A stretch of DNA of 37,726 nucleotides, taken from Candidatus Omnitrophota bacterium (GTDB taxonomy: Bacteria; Omnitrophota; JACPQZ01). Positions 24,282-32,646 of the stretch are shown piece after piece. The first letter of the stretch is position 1; each line of letters starts with the position of its first letter. The notes beneath the pieces are model-generated. The model searched no databases, was not told where the DNA came from, and saw only the letters and a program-made list of their open reading frames with translations. The stretch spans positions 1-37,726 of the forward strand of contig JACPQZ010000030.1 in NCBI GenBank assembly GCA_016190205.1, in the 5' to 3' direction. Position numbers and translations under genes: made by a program.

Positions 24282-26872
24282 GTGCCACGCCTTAACTGCT
24301 GTTCCAGAATGGTCCTCGCCGCCTTCAATGCCTCGTCCAATTTTGAAGGATCCTTTCCCCCCGCCTGGGCGAAGTCCCGCCTGCCTCCCCCTGACCCGCC
24401 CAGCCGTTCCGCAAAAGCGCTGGCCAGGAGACCGGCGTCCAGCGTTGAGTCTTTAAGATCGCGCGACAAGGAGACGATGACAGTGGCCTTCTCCCCGTCC
24501 GAGCTCCCTAAAATGGTCACAGAGCGCGGCGTGCGCTCGCGCAGGCGGTCGGAGAGATCGCGCAATTCTTTGAGGCCGTATCCATCCACTCGACCTGCCA
24601 CAAGAGTCATTTCCCCAACACGAACGGCATTCTTAAGAAGGGTGTCCAGCACTCCGGATCCGGCCCCCGTACGCAGACGGCTTACCTCCCGCTCCAGATT
24701 TTTCACCTGCTCCACCAGTTCTCGGACACGCCCGGCGCTTTTATCCGGCGCCACGTTTAATTCGCCGGCTACCTCCCTGACCCTCGCTCCGTCTCGCCGG
24801 GCCTGGTCAAACACCCCCCAGCCCGTGACCGCTTCGATGCGCCTCATCCCCTGACCAACCGAGCCCTCACTCACGATCCGAAATAGGCCGATGTCTCCGG
24901 TCCGCCGGCAGTGCGTCCCTCCGCACAGCTCCTTGCTGAAACCGGGCACGTCCACTACCCGTACGCGTTCACCATATTTCTCGCCGAAAAAGGCGATCGC
25001 CCCCTCGCGCTGGGCGGCTTGAGGTTCCATCTCCCGGGTGCCCACCTCATGATTCTCAAGAATCTTCTGATTGACGAGCCTCTCCACGCGATCGAGATCC
25101 TGTACAGCTACCGGGCGGGGGTAGTTAAAATCAAAACGGAGCTTTTCGTCGCTCACGAGGGAACCTGCCTGCCGAACCTCTTTTCCCAACACCTCCCGCA
25201 GAGCGGCGTGGAGGAGATGGGTCGCCGTGTGGTTGCGCCGGATATGCCAGCGCCTTTCATCATCCACCTCCGCCTCGACGGTATCCCCGACGCGAAACGT
25301 GCCGCCCGCCACCCTCCCCACATGCACAATGGCCGAGCCGGCATACTGCGTGTCTTCCACTTCAAACCTAGCTGATTGAGGGCCATTCAAAACACCTCGG
25401 TCGCCGATCTGCCCGCCCTGCTCGGCGTAGAATGGAGTCTCATTCAAAACCACCTGGCTGCGGGCGCCTTGGCGAAGCTCGTCTACGCGCCGGTCTCCCT
25501 CTTCAAATAGCGCGAGGACGCGCCCGCTCGCGCGTGCCGTTCCATAGCCTAAAAAGCGGCTCTCAAGCCCTGCGCCCTTCATCACCTTAGGATCGAACAC
25601 AGCCTCCGAGATCTGACTCGCTTGCCGGGAACGCTCCCGCTGTTTCCCAAACAATCTTTCGACTGCTTCCACATCCAGGGCAAGACCCCTTTTCTGCGCC
25701 AAGAGCAGGCTTGCCTCAAACGGGAAACCATGTGTGTCATGGAGCCGGAAGACAAATTCCGGGTCGGCGGCCCCACACCCCTTTGCCTGAAGCCTCCTGG
25801 CCTCCTCATGCCACCGATTTTCACCTTCAACGAAGATCCTGCTGAAGCTCGCCTCATCCTGCTCGACCACGCGCCGGATGCGTCCTTCCTCCTTCCGCAA
25901 TGCGGGATACGAGCTCCCCATGACGCGAACCACTTCCGGGATAACCAACTGATGTAAAAACGGACGCGCCGAGCCTGAAACATACCAGGCGTGCGTCATG
26001 CACAGCCGGATCAATTTCCGTATGACATAACCCCGCCCTTCATTGGACGGAGCCACACCCTCCGCTACAGCAAAGGCAATGGCGCGCGCATGATCTGCAA
26101 TCGCGTGGGCGTGCATCCGGTCTTCACCCGACCGCTGACCTTTCGGGAAGCCTTGAAGAACCTTCTCGACGATGGGCTCAAAGATATCGATCTCAAAATT
26201 GGTTTTCTTTCCCTGCAAGACGCAGGCCAATCGCTCAAGCCCCATCCCCGTATCAATATTTTTTTTAGGGAGGGGCGCCAGGCTCTTGTCAGACTTGCGC
26301 TCAAACTGGGTGAAGACGAGATTCCAGACCTCCATGTCCTCGTAATAAATTTCCGAACAAGGCCCGCAGGGCCCATCGGGGCCTTCCTCGCGGGCATTGG
26401 CGGGCCAGAAGTTTTCTTCTGCGCCCAGCCTGCGGATGCGCCCCTGCTCAACAAGGCCCACATCCTTTCTCCAGATCTCGTAGGACTCCTCGTCATCCTG
26501 ATACACCGACACCGAGAGCTTGGGTTCAGGAATGGAGAGCTCACGGGTTAAAAACTCCCATGCCCATAGGATAGCCTCCTTCTTAAAGTAATCCCCGAAA
26601 GAGAAATTCCCCAGCATCTCAAAGAACGTGTGGTGGCCCGGCGTTTTTCCCACCTGCGCGAGATCCGGCGTCCGCAAACAGATCTGGCAGGATGCCGCGC
26701 GGCTCAAATCCCTGCGCGTGCCCAAGAAATACTCCTTGAACTGATTCATCCCGGCCCCCGTGAAAAGGAGGGTGGGGTCGCCGGCCGGAACCAGCGGCGC
26801 GCTCGGGACAATGCAATGCCCCCGCGCCTCGAAAAACTTAAGAAACCGCTCGCGTACCTCGTCCGTCCTCAT
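24278..26872 (-). CDS. alaS: Alanyl-tRNA synthetase
   Basis: Charges tRNA-Ala. 864 residues, full length. The class II catalytic part holds LLFTGAGMNQFKEYFLG and GPCGPCSEIYY; the editing domain has the zinc ligands in HTATHLLH (H548, H552) and CGGTHC (C650, H654); the C-terminal DHHA1-type end has GGSGGGRRDFAQAGG. The ATG is preceded directly by a GTACGCA heptamer tract and no Shine-Dalgarno sequence, which is surprising for a housekeeping gene. It heads the alaS-hisD-hisB series and starts 37 bp after htrA. Confidence 0.98.
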   Translation of the reverse strand: MRTDEVRERFLKFFEARGHCIVPSAPLVPAGDPTLLFTGAGMNQFKEYFLGTRRDLSRAASCQICLRTPDLAQVGKTPGHHTFFEMLGNFSFGDYFKKEAILWAWEFLTRELSIPEPKLSVSVYQDDEESYEIWRKDVGLVEQGRIRRLGAEENFWPANAREEGPDGPCGPCSEIYYEDMEVWNLVFTQFERKSDKSLAPLPKKNIDTGMGLERLACVLQGKKTNFEIDIFEPIVEKVLQGFPKGQRSGEDRMHAHAIADHARAIAFAVAEGVAPSNEGRGYVIRKLIRLCMTHAWYVSGSARPFLHQLVIPEVVRVMGSSYPALRKEEGRIRRVVEQDEASFSRIFVEGENRWHEEARRLQAKGCGAADPEFVFRLHDTHGFPFEASLLLAQKRGLALDVEAVERLFGKQRERSRQASQISEAVFDPKVMKGAGLESRFLGYGTARASGRVLALFEEGDRRVDELRQGARSQVVLNETPFYAEQGGQIGDRGVLNGPQSARFEVEDTQYAGSAIVHVGRVAGGTFRVGDTVEAEVDDERRWHIRRNHTATHLLHAALREVLGKEVRQAGSLVSDEKLRFDFNYPRPVAVQDLDRVERLVNQKILENHEVGTREMEPQAAQREGAIAFFGEKYGERVRVVDVPGFSKELCGGTHCRRTGDIGLFRIVSEGSVGQGMRRIEAVTGWGVFDQARRDGARVREVAGELNVAPDKSAGRVRELVEQVKNLEREVSRLRTGAGSGVLDTLLKNAVRVGEMTLVAGRVDGYGLKELRDLSDRLRERTPRSVTILGSSDGEKATVIVSLSRDLKDSTLDAGLLASAFAERLGGSGGGRRDFAQAGGKDPSKLDEALKAARTILEQQLRRGT

Positions 26873-26875
26873 TGC

Positions 26876-26903
26876 GCAGTACGCAGTACGCAGTACGCTG
26901 TAC
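26876..26903. repeat. GCAGTAC heptamer tract upstream of alaS
   Basis: Three GCAGTAC and one GCTGTAC in perfect 7-bp register fill the 37-bp gap between htrA and alaS and end about 3 bp from the alaS start codon, occupying the ribosome-binding region. Confidence 0.9.
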
Positions 26904-26909
26904 GCACCC

Positions 26910-28355
26910 TTATTGCGCCTCTTTAATCAGGATATACCCCCGGAGCGTGCGCAAAAGGACGTCGCCTTTAAGCTGCGAGGTCAGCTTCGCAAAGCCCTCG
27001 ACGCTCGCGACAGACTGCCTGTTAACTTGCGTAATGACGTCTCCATGCTCCAGTCCGGCGGCCCCCGCAGGGGACTTGGGTTCCACCTGCGCGACGAAAA
27101 CGCCTTCCGTGTCCGTGATGTCGAGCTCCTTCACGAGCTCCTCCGTGAGCGGCGCCACCGTAATCCCGCGCCAGGGCGTCACGGCTGTTTCGGGTTCCTG
27201 CTCGACCGCGGCCTGCTGGCTTGGCCTGGGTTCTATCAGGATCTGGAGTGGCAGGTTCTGGCCTTCGCGGATAACCACGACGGACACGGTCCTGCCGGGG
27301 GTCGTGCGGCCCACCCGCTGAATGAGACCCGTAGTGTCGACAACCTTATCGCCATCATAGAACCGGATAATGTCCCCCTCGCGCAGCCCGCCCTGCTCGG
27401 CAGGGCTTGCCGGATGCACCCGCGCCACGAGCACCCCGTCGGTATCGGCCAGCTTGAAATATTCGGCGAAGTTCTGATCGATATCCTGAACATTTACCCC
27501 CAGCCACCCGTACAGCACCTGCTTGCCCGCCACAAGTTCGCTCAAGACCTCCTTCGCGCGGTTGATGGGAATGGCAAAACCGGCTCCGATATAACCTCCC
27601 CCGGGAGTCGCAAAAATGGCTGTATTGATGCCGACCACCTCCCCTTTGGCGTTGACCAGGGGGCCGCCGCTATTGCCCCTGTTAATCGCGGCGTCCGTCT
27701 GGATGAGATTCCCGTAGTAGCGGTCGCCCTCCTGGTATTGCGGGAGGGCCCGATTGAGCGCGCTCACCACGCCCACCGTCATGGAAGGCTGGGGGTCATT
27801 TAAGAAACCGAAGGGGTTACCGATCGCAATCGCCCAGTCCCCGATCCTGATCTTGTCGGAATTACCCAAAGGCGCTACGGGGAGTTTGCTCGCATTCACC
27901 TTGACCACGGCGAGATCACTGCGCCGGTCGGTCCCCCTGATCTCGCCCTTGAACTCCCGCCCGTCCGGGAGACGCACAGTCACCTCGTCGGCGCCTTCCA
28001 CCACATGATAATTGGTCAGGATAAACCCCTGCTCATCGATGATGACCCCTGAACCCAGGCCCGTATAACGAAACTCCCTGTCCGGCACGTCTCCGAAAAA
28101 CTCCCGGAAAAACTGATCAAAAAACTCATCGCCGTGCGGTCCCTGTGGAATACCCAGGGCCCGCATGCGCTGGACATGAACCGAGATGATGCTCACCACG
28201 GAAGGGTAGACCTTCTCGGCCACATCGGCAAAAGTGGGCAGGGCGCCCGGCTCGGCCGTGCCCGGCGGTTGAAACAGGGCCGCCTGCACTTGAAATGCCG
28301 CCGCAAGCACCACGAGCACACATGTGATCCATATAACTACCGGCTTTGCCTTCAC
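26910..28355 (-). CDS. Periplasmic HtrA/DegP-type serine protease-chaperone
   Basis: 481 residues with an N-terminal signal peptide (about 1-25, ending FQVQAA). The trypsin-like domain has the full catalytic triad: His117 (LTNYHVVEG), Asp147 (RRSDLAVV) and Ser229 (NRGNSGGPL). Two PDZ domains follow (about 283-375 and 393-478), the DegP arrangement, so protein quality control in the periplasm is likely. The start is GTG (28355-28353) with GGAGGA 7 nt upstream. It lies downstream of recA, after a probable terminator, and just ahead of alaS. Whether it has its own promoter is unclear. Confidence 0.95.
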   Translation of the reverse strand: MKAKPVVIWITCVLVVLAAAFQVQAALFQPPGTAEPGALPTFADVAEKVYPSVVSIISVHVQRMRALGIPQGPHGDEFFDQFFREFFGDVPDREFRYTGLGSGVIIDEQGFILTNYHVVEGADEVTVRLPDGREFKGEIRGTDRRSDLAVVKVNASKLPVAPLGNSDKIRIGDWAIAIGNPFGFLNDPQPSMTVGVVSALNRALPQYQEGDRYYGNLIQTDAAINRGNSGGPLVNAKGEVVGINTAIFATPGGGYIGAGFAIPINRAKEVLSELVAGKQVLYGWLGVNVQDIDQNFAEYFKLADTDGVLVARVHPASPAEQGGLREGDIIRFYDGDKVVDTTGLIQRVGRTTPGRTVSVVVIREGQNLPLQILIEPRPSQQAAVEQEPETAVTPWRGITVAPLTEELVKELDITDTEGVFVAQVEPKSPAGAAGLEHGDVITQVNRQSVASVEGFAKLTSQLKGDVLLRTLRGYILIKEAQ

Positions 28356-28378
28356 TTTGAAATCCTCCCTAGAAAACA

Positions 28379-28419
28379 GTGAGAGACCACGCCCCCTTGG
28401 AGGCTCTAAGGTCTCTCAC
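28379..28419 (-). terminator. Probable recA terminator
   Basis: A perfect 10-bp stem (GTGAGAGACC at 28379-28388 and GGTCTCTCAC at 28410-28419) with a 21-nt loop lies between recA and htrA. On the minus strand the stem is followed by TGTTTTC, a weak T-run, so termination may be partial and allow read-through into htrA. Confidence 0.5.
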
Positions 28420-28442
28420 AGCAAAGGTCCCGGATGCAGCCC

Positions 28443-29459
28443 TCACACAAGGGCCGTCATCTTCTCCTTCACCTTTAGTTCGATCTCTTCCAAGAGTTTG
28501 GGATTTTCCCGCAAAAAGAGCCTCACCTTTTCACGCCCCTGGCCCAGCTTCTCGCTTCCGAACAATAGCCACGCCCCCGACTGCTGGACCACCTGGTGCT
28601 CCAGGCCAAGATCAATGACGCCTCCTTCGCGCGAGATGCCCTGGTCAAAAAGGATGTCGAACTCGGCATTGCGGAAGGGCGGGGCGACTTTATTTTTGAC
28701 CACCTTGACCCGCACGCGGCTCCCGACCGTGACCTCGCCCTGTTTGATGAGGCCTATCTTGCGGATATCCAGGCGCACCGAGGCGTAGAACTTAAGCGCA
28801 CGGCCGCCGGAGGTCGTCTCGGGATTGCCAAACATGACGCCGATCTTCTCGCGTATCTGATTGATAAAGATACAGCAGGTCTTCGACTTCGAAATGGACG
28901 AGGTGAGCTTCCGCAGCGCCTGGCTCATGAGCCGCGCCTGAAGCCCCACATGGGTGTCGCCGATCTCGCCCTCGAGTTCGCTCTTGGGGACCAGGGCCGC
29001 CACAGAGTCCACGACCACCACATCCACGGAATTGGAGCGTATGAGCATGTCCGCAATTTGGAGGGCCTGCTCCCCGGAATCCGGCTGTGAGATTAGAAGA
29101 TCCTTAAGCCGCACGCCCAGCTTCATGGCATACGCAGGATCCAGCGCGTGCTCCGCGTCGATAAACGCTGCGACGCCTTTCCGGGCCTGCACCTGCGCGA
29201 TGATGCTTAAGGTGAGTGTGGTCTTCCCGCTCGCCTCCGGCCCAAATATCTCAATCACGCGCCCGCGCGGGACCCCTCCAACGCCGAGCGCCCAATCCAG
29301 GGCGATCGCCCCAGTCGGGATCACATCCACATCCTTGGGCCGCTCTGAACCGAGCCTCATGATCGCTCCCTTCCCAAACTGCTTCTCAATTTGGCTCAAC
29401 GCAAGCTCGAGATCCGACTTTCTTCGATCAGCTTCCGATGTTTCATGCACACTTTTCAT
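28443..29459 (-). CDS. recA: Recombinase A
   Basis: Forms ATP-dependent filaments on single-stranded DNA for strand exchange and SOS signalling. 338 residues, normal length. Walker [10 protein letters not shown] (73-81), Walker B-type [33 protein letters not shown], the [22 protein letters not shown]2 region and the [16 protein letters not shown] motif are intact. AGGAG stands 7 nt before the ATG and a sigma70-type promoter lies upstream. I see no E. coli-type LexA box (CTG-N10-CAG) in the leader. The C-terminal part lacks a long acidic tail. Confidence 0.98.
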   Translation of the reverse strand: MKSVHETSEADRRKSDLELALSQIEKQFGKGAIMRLGSERPKDVDVIPTGAIALDWALGVGGVPRGRVIEIFGPEASGKTTLTLSIIAQVQARKGVAAFIDAEHALDPAYAMKLGVRLKDLLISQPDSGEQALQIADMLIRSNSVDVVVVDSVAALVPKSELEGEIGDTHVGLQARLMSQALRKLTSSISKSKTCCIFINQIREKIGVMFGNPETTSGGRALKFYASVRLDIRKIGLIKQGEVTVGSRVRVKVVKNKVAPPFRNAEFDILFDQGISREGGVIDLGLEHQVVQQSGAWLLFGSEKLGQGREKVRLFLRENPKLLEEIELKVKEKMTALV

Positions 29460-29530
29460 GTAAGCACTCCTAGTTTGATTCGGATGGCGCGAAGAGGACC
29501 TCGGGCATCATGGTTCAATCGGGGATATAT

Positions 29531-29559
29531 AGTATAAGGCGTTAGCGCGTAAAGGTCAA
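29531..29559 (-). promoter_or_regulatory. recA: recA promoter
   Basis: TTGACC (29559-29554), a 17-nt spacer and TATACT (29536-29531) on the minus strand. The -35 lies inside the 3' end of the upstream GH51-like gene (stop at 29544-29542). The predicted leader is about 65 nt and contains the AGGAG ribosome binding site. Confidence 0.7.
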
Positions 29560-32500
29560 GCGCGTAAGGGATTTGGGAGGAAAGACGAGTGCTTGGGAGG
29601 GGTTGGGGATAAGCTCCTCGGCCTCTGCAGAATCAAGATCGGGACCGGTCACCACTTTGACATTATCAAGACGCCACGCTGGGTCAGGAAGCCGAAGCTC
29701 CAAGGGATAACTCATTAGGGGGTCTGGATTGACTACAAAAATTGAAAGTGTGCTCTGGTCCGTGTGGACGACCGCGAGCGAGGAAAGCCGAACCGTTTCC
29801 GGAAGAACCACGTCCACGATCTGGCCGCCCTCCAGTCCCGCCTCGGCAAAGGCCCGCAGAACGTAATACTTCGGATACACCGTAACGCTCCGCTCGCCAT
29901 CGTCTCCCTCCGCTTCCACGTAGAGGGAGCTATAAGGCCGCGCCCCTTCACTAAAATTGAGAAGGTTCCAATTTTCTGCGGAGGCAACCCCTGCCTTGGC
30001 GAAGGTGAAGATCATCTCCGCGACCTTAAGTGCGGACCTAAGGTACGTCAAGCGGAGTGACGGCTCGTCCGTCCGTCCGTCTCCGTCCAGGTCCTCCACG
30101 TCCTTTAGATGAGTGTTATACTCCGTCACATGAAGGTCTATCTGCTTTTTAAAAGGGACGAGCTCGACGCCTTCCACGCGCAAATTGTCGAAAAAGACTT
30201 CACCCTCGGCTCCCTCGAGTCCCAAGCGCCACGCGACATGGTCTGCGCCCGCAGGAATGTCGACATCCAGCTCCTTCTCGATCCAACCCCTTTCGTCACC
30301 GTAAGCTTCGTCCAGATCGGCCTCCTGGAGCGCGCCGCCTGCATCCCGCCACGTCACCTTAAAAACGGCGCGCCCGCGCGCGGAATCACCCGGGCGGTCT
30401 TGGAACCGGGTATACAGTTCGCCGCTCAACCTCACGCGGCGCCCGGAGACAGCCGTGCCGTCCAGGGGAATGGAGATATGCGCGTCGGGACCTACCTTGA
30501 GCGCGCGGCTGTTTCCATCCGTGGCCTGAACACGGATCTTCCCTCCATTAACGCGCCTTTCCCACCCTGGCAGGGCCGCATCCTCAAACATGTCTTCAAA
30601 AATGAGTTTCCCATCACTTTCCACGCGCACCTCATCCACCTTGATGGCACCTACCGCATTTTTCACACCGACGGTTAAGATGGCCCAGGTGGCATGGGAA
30701 GGCACGGAAACGGTGAAATACACCGCTTGGGCCCGCAGCCCCGTGCCGTCTTGCGGGGTTCTTTTATAACCCGAGTATGTCCAGCGGCCGTCCGCTTTGT
30801 AAGCAAGGGTTACGTGCGCGCCCGCTCGGACGGCCTCCTCCCTGCTTTTTACGTCGGAGACATGCACCTTCGCACGCACCCGAACGGTCTTGCCCTTGAG
30901 ACCTCGCGCATGAGGAAAAGTATGTATGATGAGCGTCGCCAGATCCGCATCCTGGCGGCTGATCTCACAGCCGGACGATTTGTGGTACTGGGACGAAGCA
31001 GAAGACGGTATAAAGGGATGCGCGTGTGCCGGAACGTCCGCACCGGCTGCTACACTGGTCCCCATTTCCATCCAGGGCACCGCCCCCCGCCCTTCTAAAT
31101 TCTCCGCAAACAAAAGCTCCCGCGGCTCGTACACTTGTGTATCTGTAAAAGCGGACCGGATGTGAGTAACCTTCTCCTCCAGATAGCGGAGCGCAGACTC
31201 CGGACCGAGCCCGATATAGAAATGGGGCGCGAGCGCGTCTACGGCGTTTCCCGCGACCTTAATGAGATGCTCGTTCCAGCTTAACCCCGTGCCCCTCACG
31301 ACGTCCACATCGCCCACCGTGAACCACTCGCCGGGGTTCCCCTCCCAGTTCCGCCGGTCAGGAAACGCAGTCGCCAGCACGTGGATGTTCGGGTCTACCC
31401 ACTTCATAAGACCTGCCGTCTTGACTACCTCTTGGGCGTAGTCGTCAACCGTGAGGCGGCCCTGTTTCCTGGCCGTAAGCTCCCACCAGGGAAGCGTGGT
31501 GTCCCCGACGGGCCGCGCCGACTGGTGGAGATACTGCTCATTACCCAGCCCCCAGAACTTTACGCCGTACGGCGTGAAACGCCCGTTTTTTGCGCGCAGA
31601 CGCGCCCAGTAACCCACCGTCTTCCAGTCCCGCAAAGGCCGGTTGAGCTCCACGTATTTTCCCGGCGTATCCCATCCAATCATACGGTTATCGTTTGTCC
31701 GCCCGTTGCAATAGGCCACCCATGCCGCGTGCTCCTGGGGGGTTCCCCAACTCCAGTTGAGCTGCATCACCGCCGCGGCACCCCACCTCTCAACGAGACG
31801 CAGAAACTCATCGGTCCCGAAATGGAGCGGGAAGTAATTTATGTTATTCGGCGGCTGCACTGATTCCCTCGGATAGCGCGGGTCGTACCAGACGGTAATC
31901 CCGAAAGGCCGGGCGTCACGCTCTTCAGAAAAATCCACGCTGTCCAGCCAGAAAAATCTGGCCGACTTATTCCCCCCGGGAAAGCGGATCAGGGAAGACC
32001 TTGCCCCGCGGATCGCCTCCGGCAGGGAAATCTCAAGGGATTCCACCTCAATGGCCTTGTTGGGTGCACCCCGCTCCGCATCCCAAACATAGGCCCCATC
32101 GACTGCCCGAAGATTATGTCCAAAGAAACGGGATGGAAAGCGCCGCGCCGGAGCGCTTCCATCTAATGGAACGGTTTCCTCGACATGAAAAGGCACCGGC
32201 ACCCGGATCGTGACCGTCGCCCGGGCAGTGAGCCCCTCATCCGCCCCTTCCACCACCAACAGGCGGTCCGTCAGCGTGTAGGTGAAGTTGTCCACTCCGT
32301 AAAATCCATCTTCCGGCCTATACTCAAATACCGTCCGGCCGCGCCCGCCTCCCAGGGGCAACCCCCCTCCCGTGTGTGGAACTGGAAGCTCATACTGTGA
32401 GAGGGTTCCGTGACGAGGAAGGTCGAACGAGACGATGCCGATGGGGTCCCCATCCGGGTCGCTGTCGTTCGCCAGGACGTCGATCGTAATCGCCTGGCCC

Positions 32501-32646
32501 GGACGCGCATTGACCTCGTCATCCACCGCCTGCGGCGCGCGATTGAGGGCAGTCCCCTGCTCTTCCGCCCCGGCGGAAGACACTATAACAAGCAACACCG
32601 CCATCGCGACCAAAAGAACAAACACCCAAATCAGATCTTTCAGCAT
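29542..32646 (-). CDS. Exported GH51-like alpha-L-arabinofuranosidase with nested carbohydrate-binding domains
   Basis: 1034 residues. An N-terminal membrane or signal segment (ending SSAGAEEQ) is followed by an Ig/cadherin-like domain (about 36-150, VLANDSDPDGD). The GH51-type barrel begins near 170 (FFGHNLRAVDG, LIRFPGGNKSARFFW). The acid/base candidate is Glu370 in WGLGNEQY and the nucleophile candidate Glu842 in HVTEYN. These are about 470 residues apart, whereas GH51 enzymes usually have about 120; two beta-sandwich, CBM4/9-like domains (about 545-830) lie between them. A beta-rich C-terminal domain (about 930-1034) is typical of the family. The gene starts directly at the stop of the preceding gene (TAGATG), so the two are coupled. 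Substrate is inferred from family only. Confidence 0.75.
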   Translation of the reverse strand: MLKDLIWVFVLLVAMAVLLVIVSSAGAEEQGTALNRAPQAVDDEVNARPGQAITIDVLANDSDPDGDPIGIVSFDLPRHGTLSQYELPVPHTGGGLPLGGGRGRTVFEYRPEDGFYGVDNFTYTLTDRLLVVEGADEGLTARATVTIRVPVPFHVEETVPLDGSAPARRFPSRFFGHNLRAVDGAYVWDAERGAPNKAIEVESLEISLPEAIRGARSSLIRFPGGNKSARFFWLDSVDFSEERDARPFGITVWYDPRYPRESVQPPNNINYFPLHFGTDEFLRLVERWGAAAVMQLNWSWGTPQEHAAWVAYCNGRTNDNRMIGWDTPGKYVELNRPLRDWKTVGYWARLRAKNGRFTPYGVKFWGLGNEQYLHQSARPVGDTTLPWWELTARKQGRLTVDDYAQEVVKTAGLMKWVDPNIHVLATAFPDRRNWEGNPGEWFTVGDVDVVRGTGLSWNEHLIKVAGNAVDALAPHFYIGLGPESALRYLEEKVTHIRSAFTDTQVYEPRELLFAENLEGRGAVPWMEMGTSVAAGADVPAHAHPFIPSSASSQYHKSSGCEISRQDADLATLIIHTFPHARGLKGKTVRVRAKVHVSDVKSREEAVRAGAHVTLAYKADGRWTYSGYKRTPQDGTGLRAQAVYFTVSVPSHATWAILTVGVKNAVGAIKVDEVRVESDGKLIFEDMFEDAALPGWERRVNGGKIRVQATDGNSRALKVGPDAHISIPLDGTAVSGRRVRLSGELYTRFQDRPGDSARGRAVFKVTWRDAGGALQEADLDEAYGDERGWIEKELDVDIPAGADHVAWRLGLEGAEGEVFFDNLRVEGVELVPFKKQIDLHVTEYNTHLKDVEDLDGDGRTDEPSLRLTYLRSALKVAEMIFTFAKAGVASAENWNLLNFSEGARPYSSLYVEAEGDDGERSVTVYPKYYVLRAFAEAGLEGGQIVDVVLPETVRLSSLAVVHTDQSTLSIFVVNPDPLMSYPLELRLPDPAWRLDNVKVVTGPDLDSAEAEELIPNPSQALVFPPKSLTRLTFTR
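32562..32579. repeat. Copy 1 of a duplicated signal-segment palindrome
   Basis: CTTCCGCC-CC-GGCGGAAG is a perfect dyad that encodes part of SSAGAEEQ at the end of the signal segment. The same dyad lies at 37269-37286 in the neighbouring gene, and the roughly 90-bp signal-segment coding sequences around both copies are clearly similar at DNA level. Confidence 0.75.

Noticed and set aside
23310-24854. A 514-codon plus-strand open frame opposite hisD and alaS
   Set aside because: It lies antisense to two unmistakable genes. Long antisense frames are common in GC-rich DNA, and its translation resembles no known family.
29460-29541. LexA box in the recA leader
   Set aside because: I found neither CTG-N10-CAG nor a GAAC-N4-GTTC type site.
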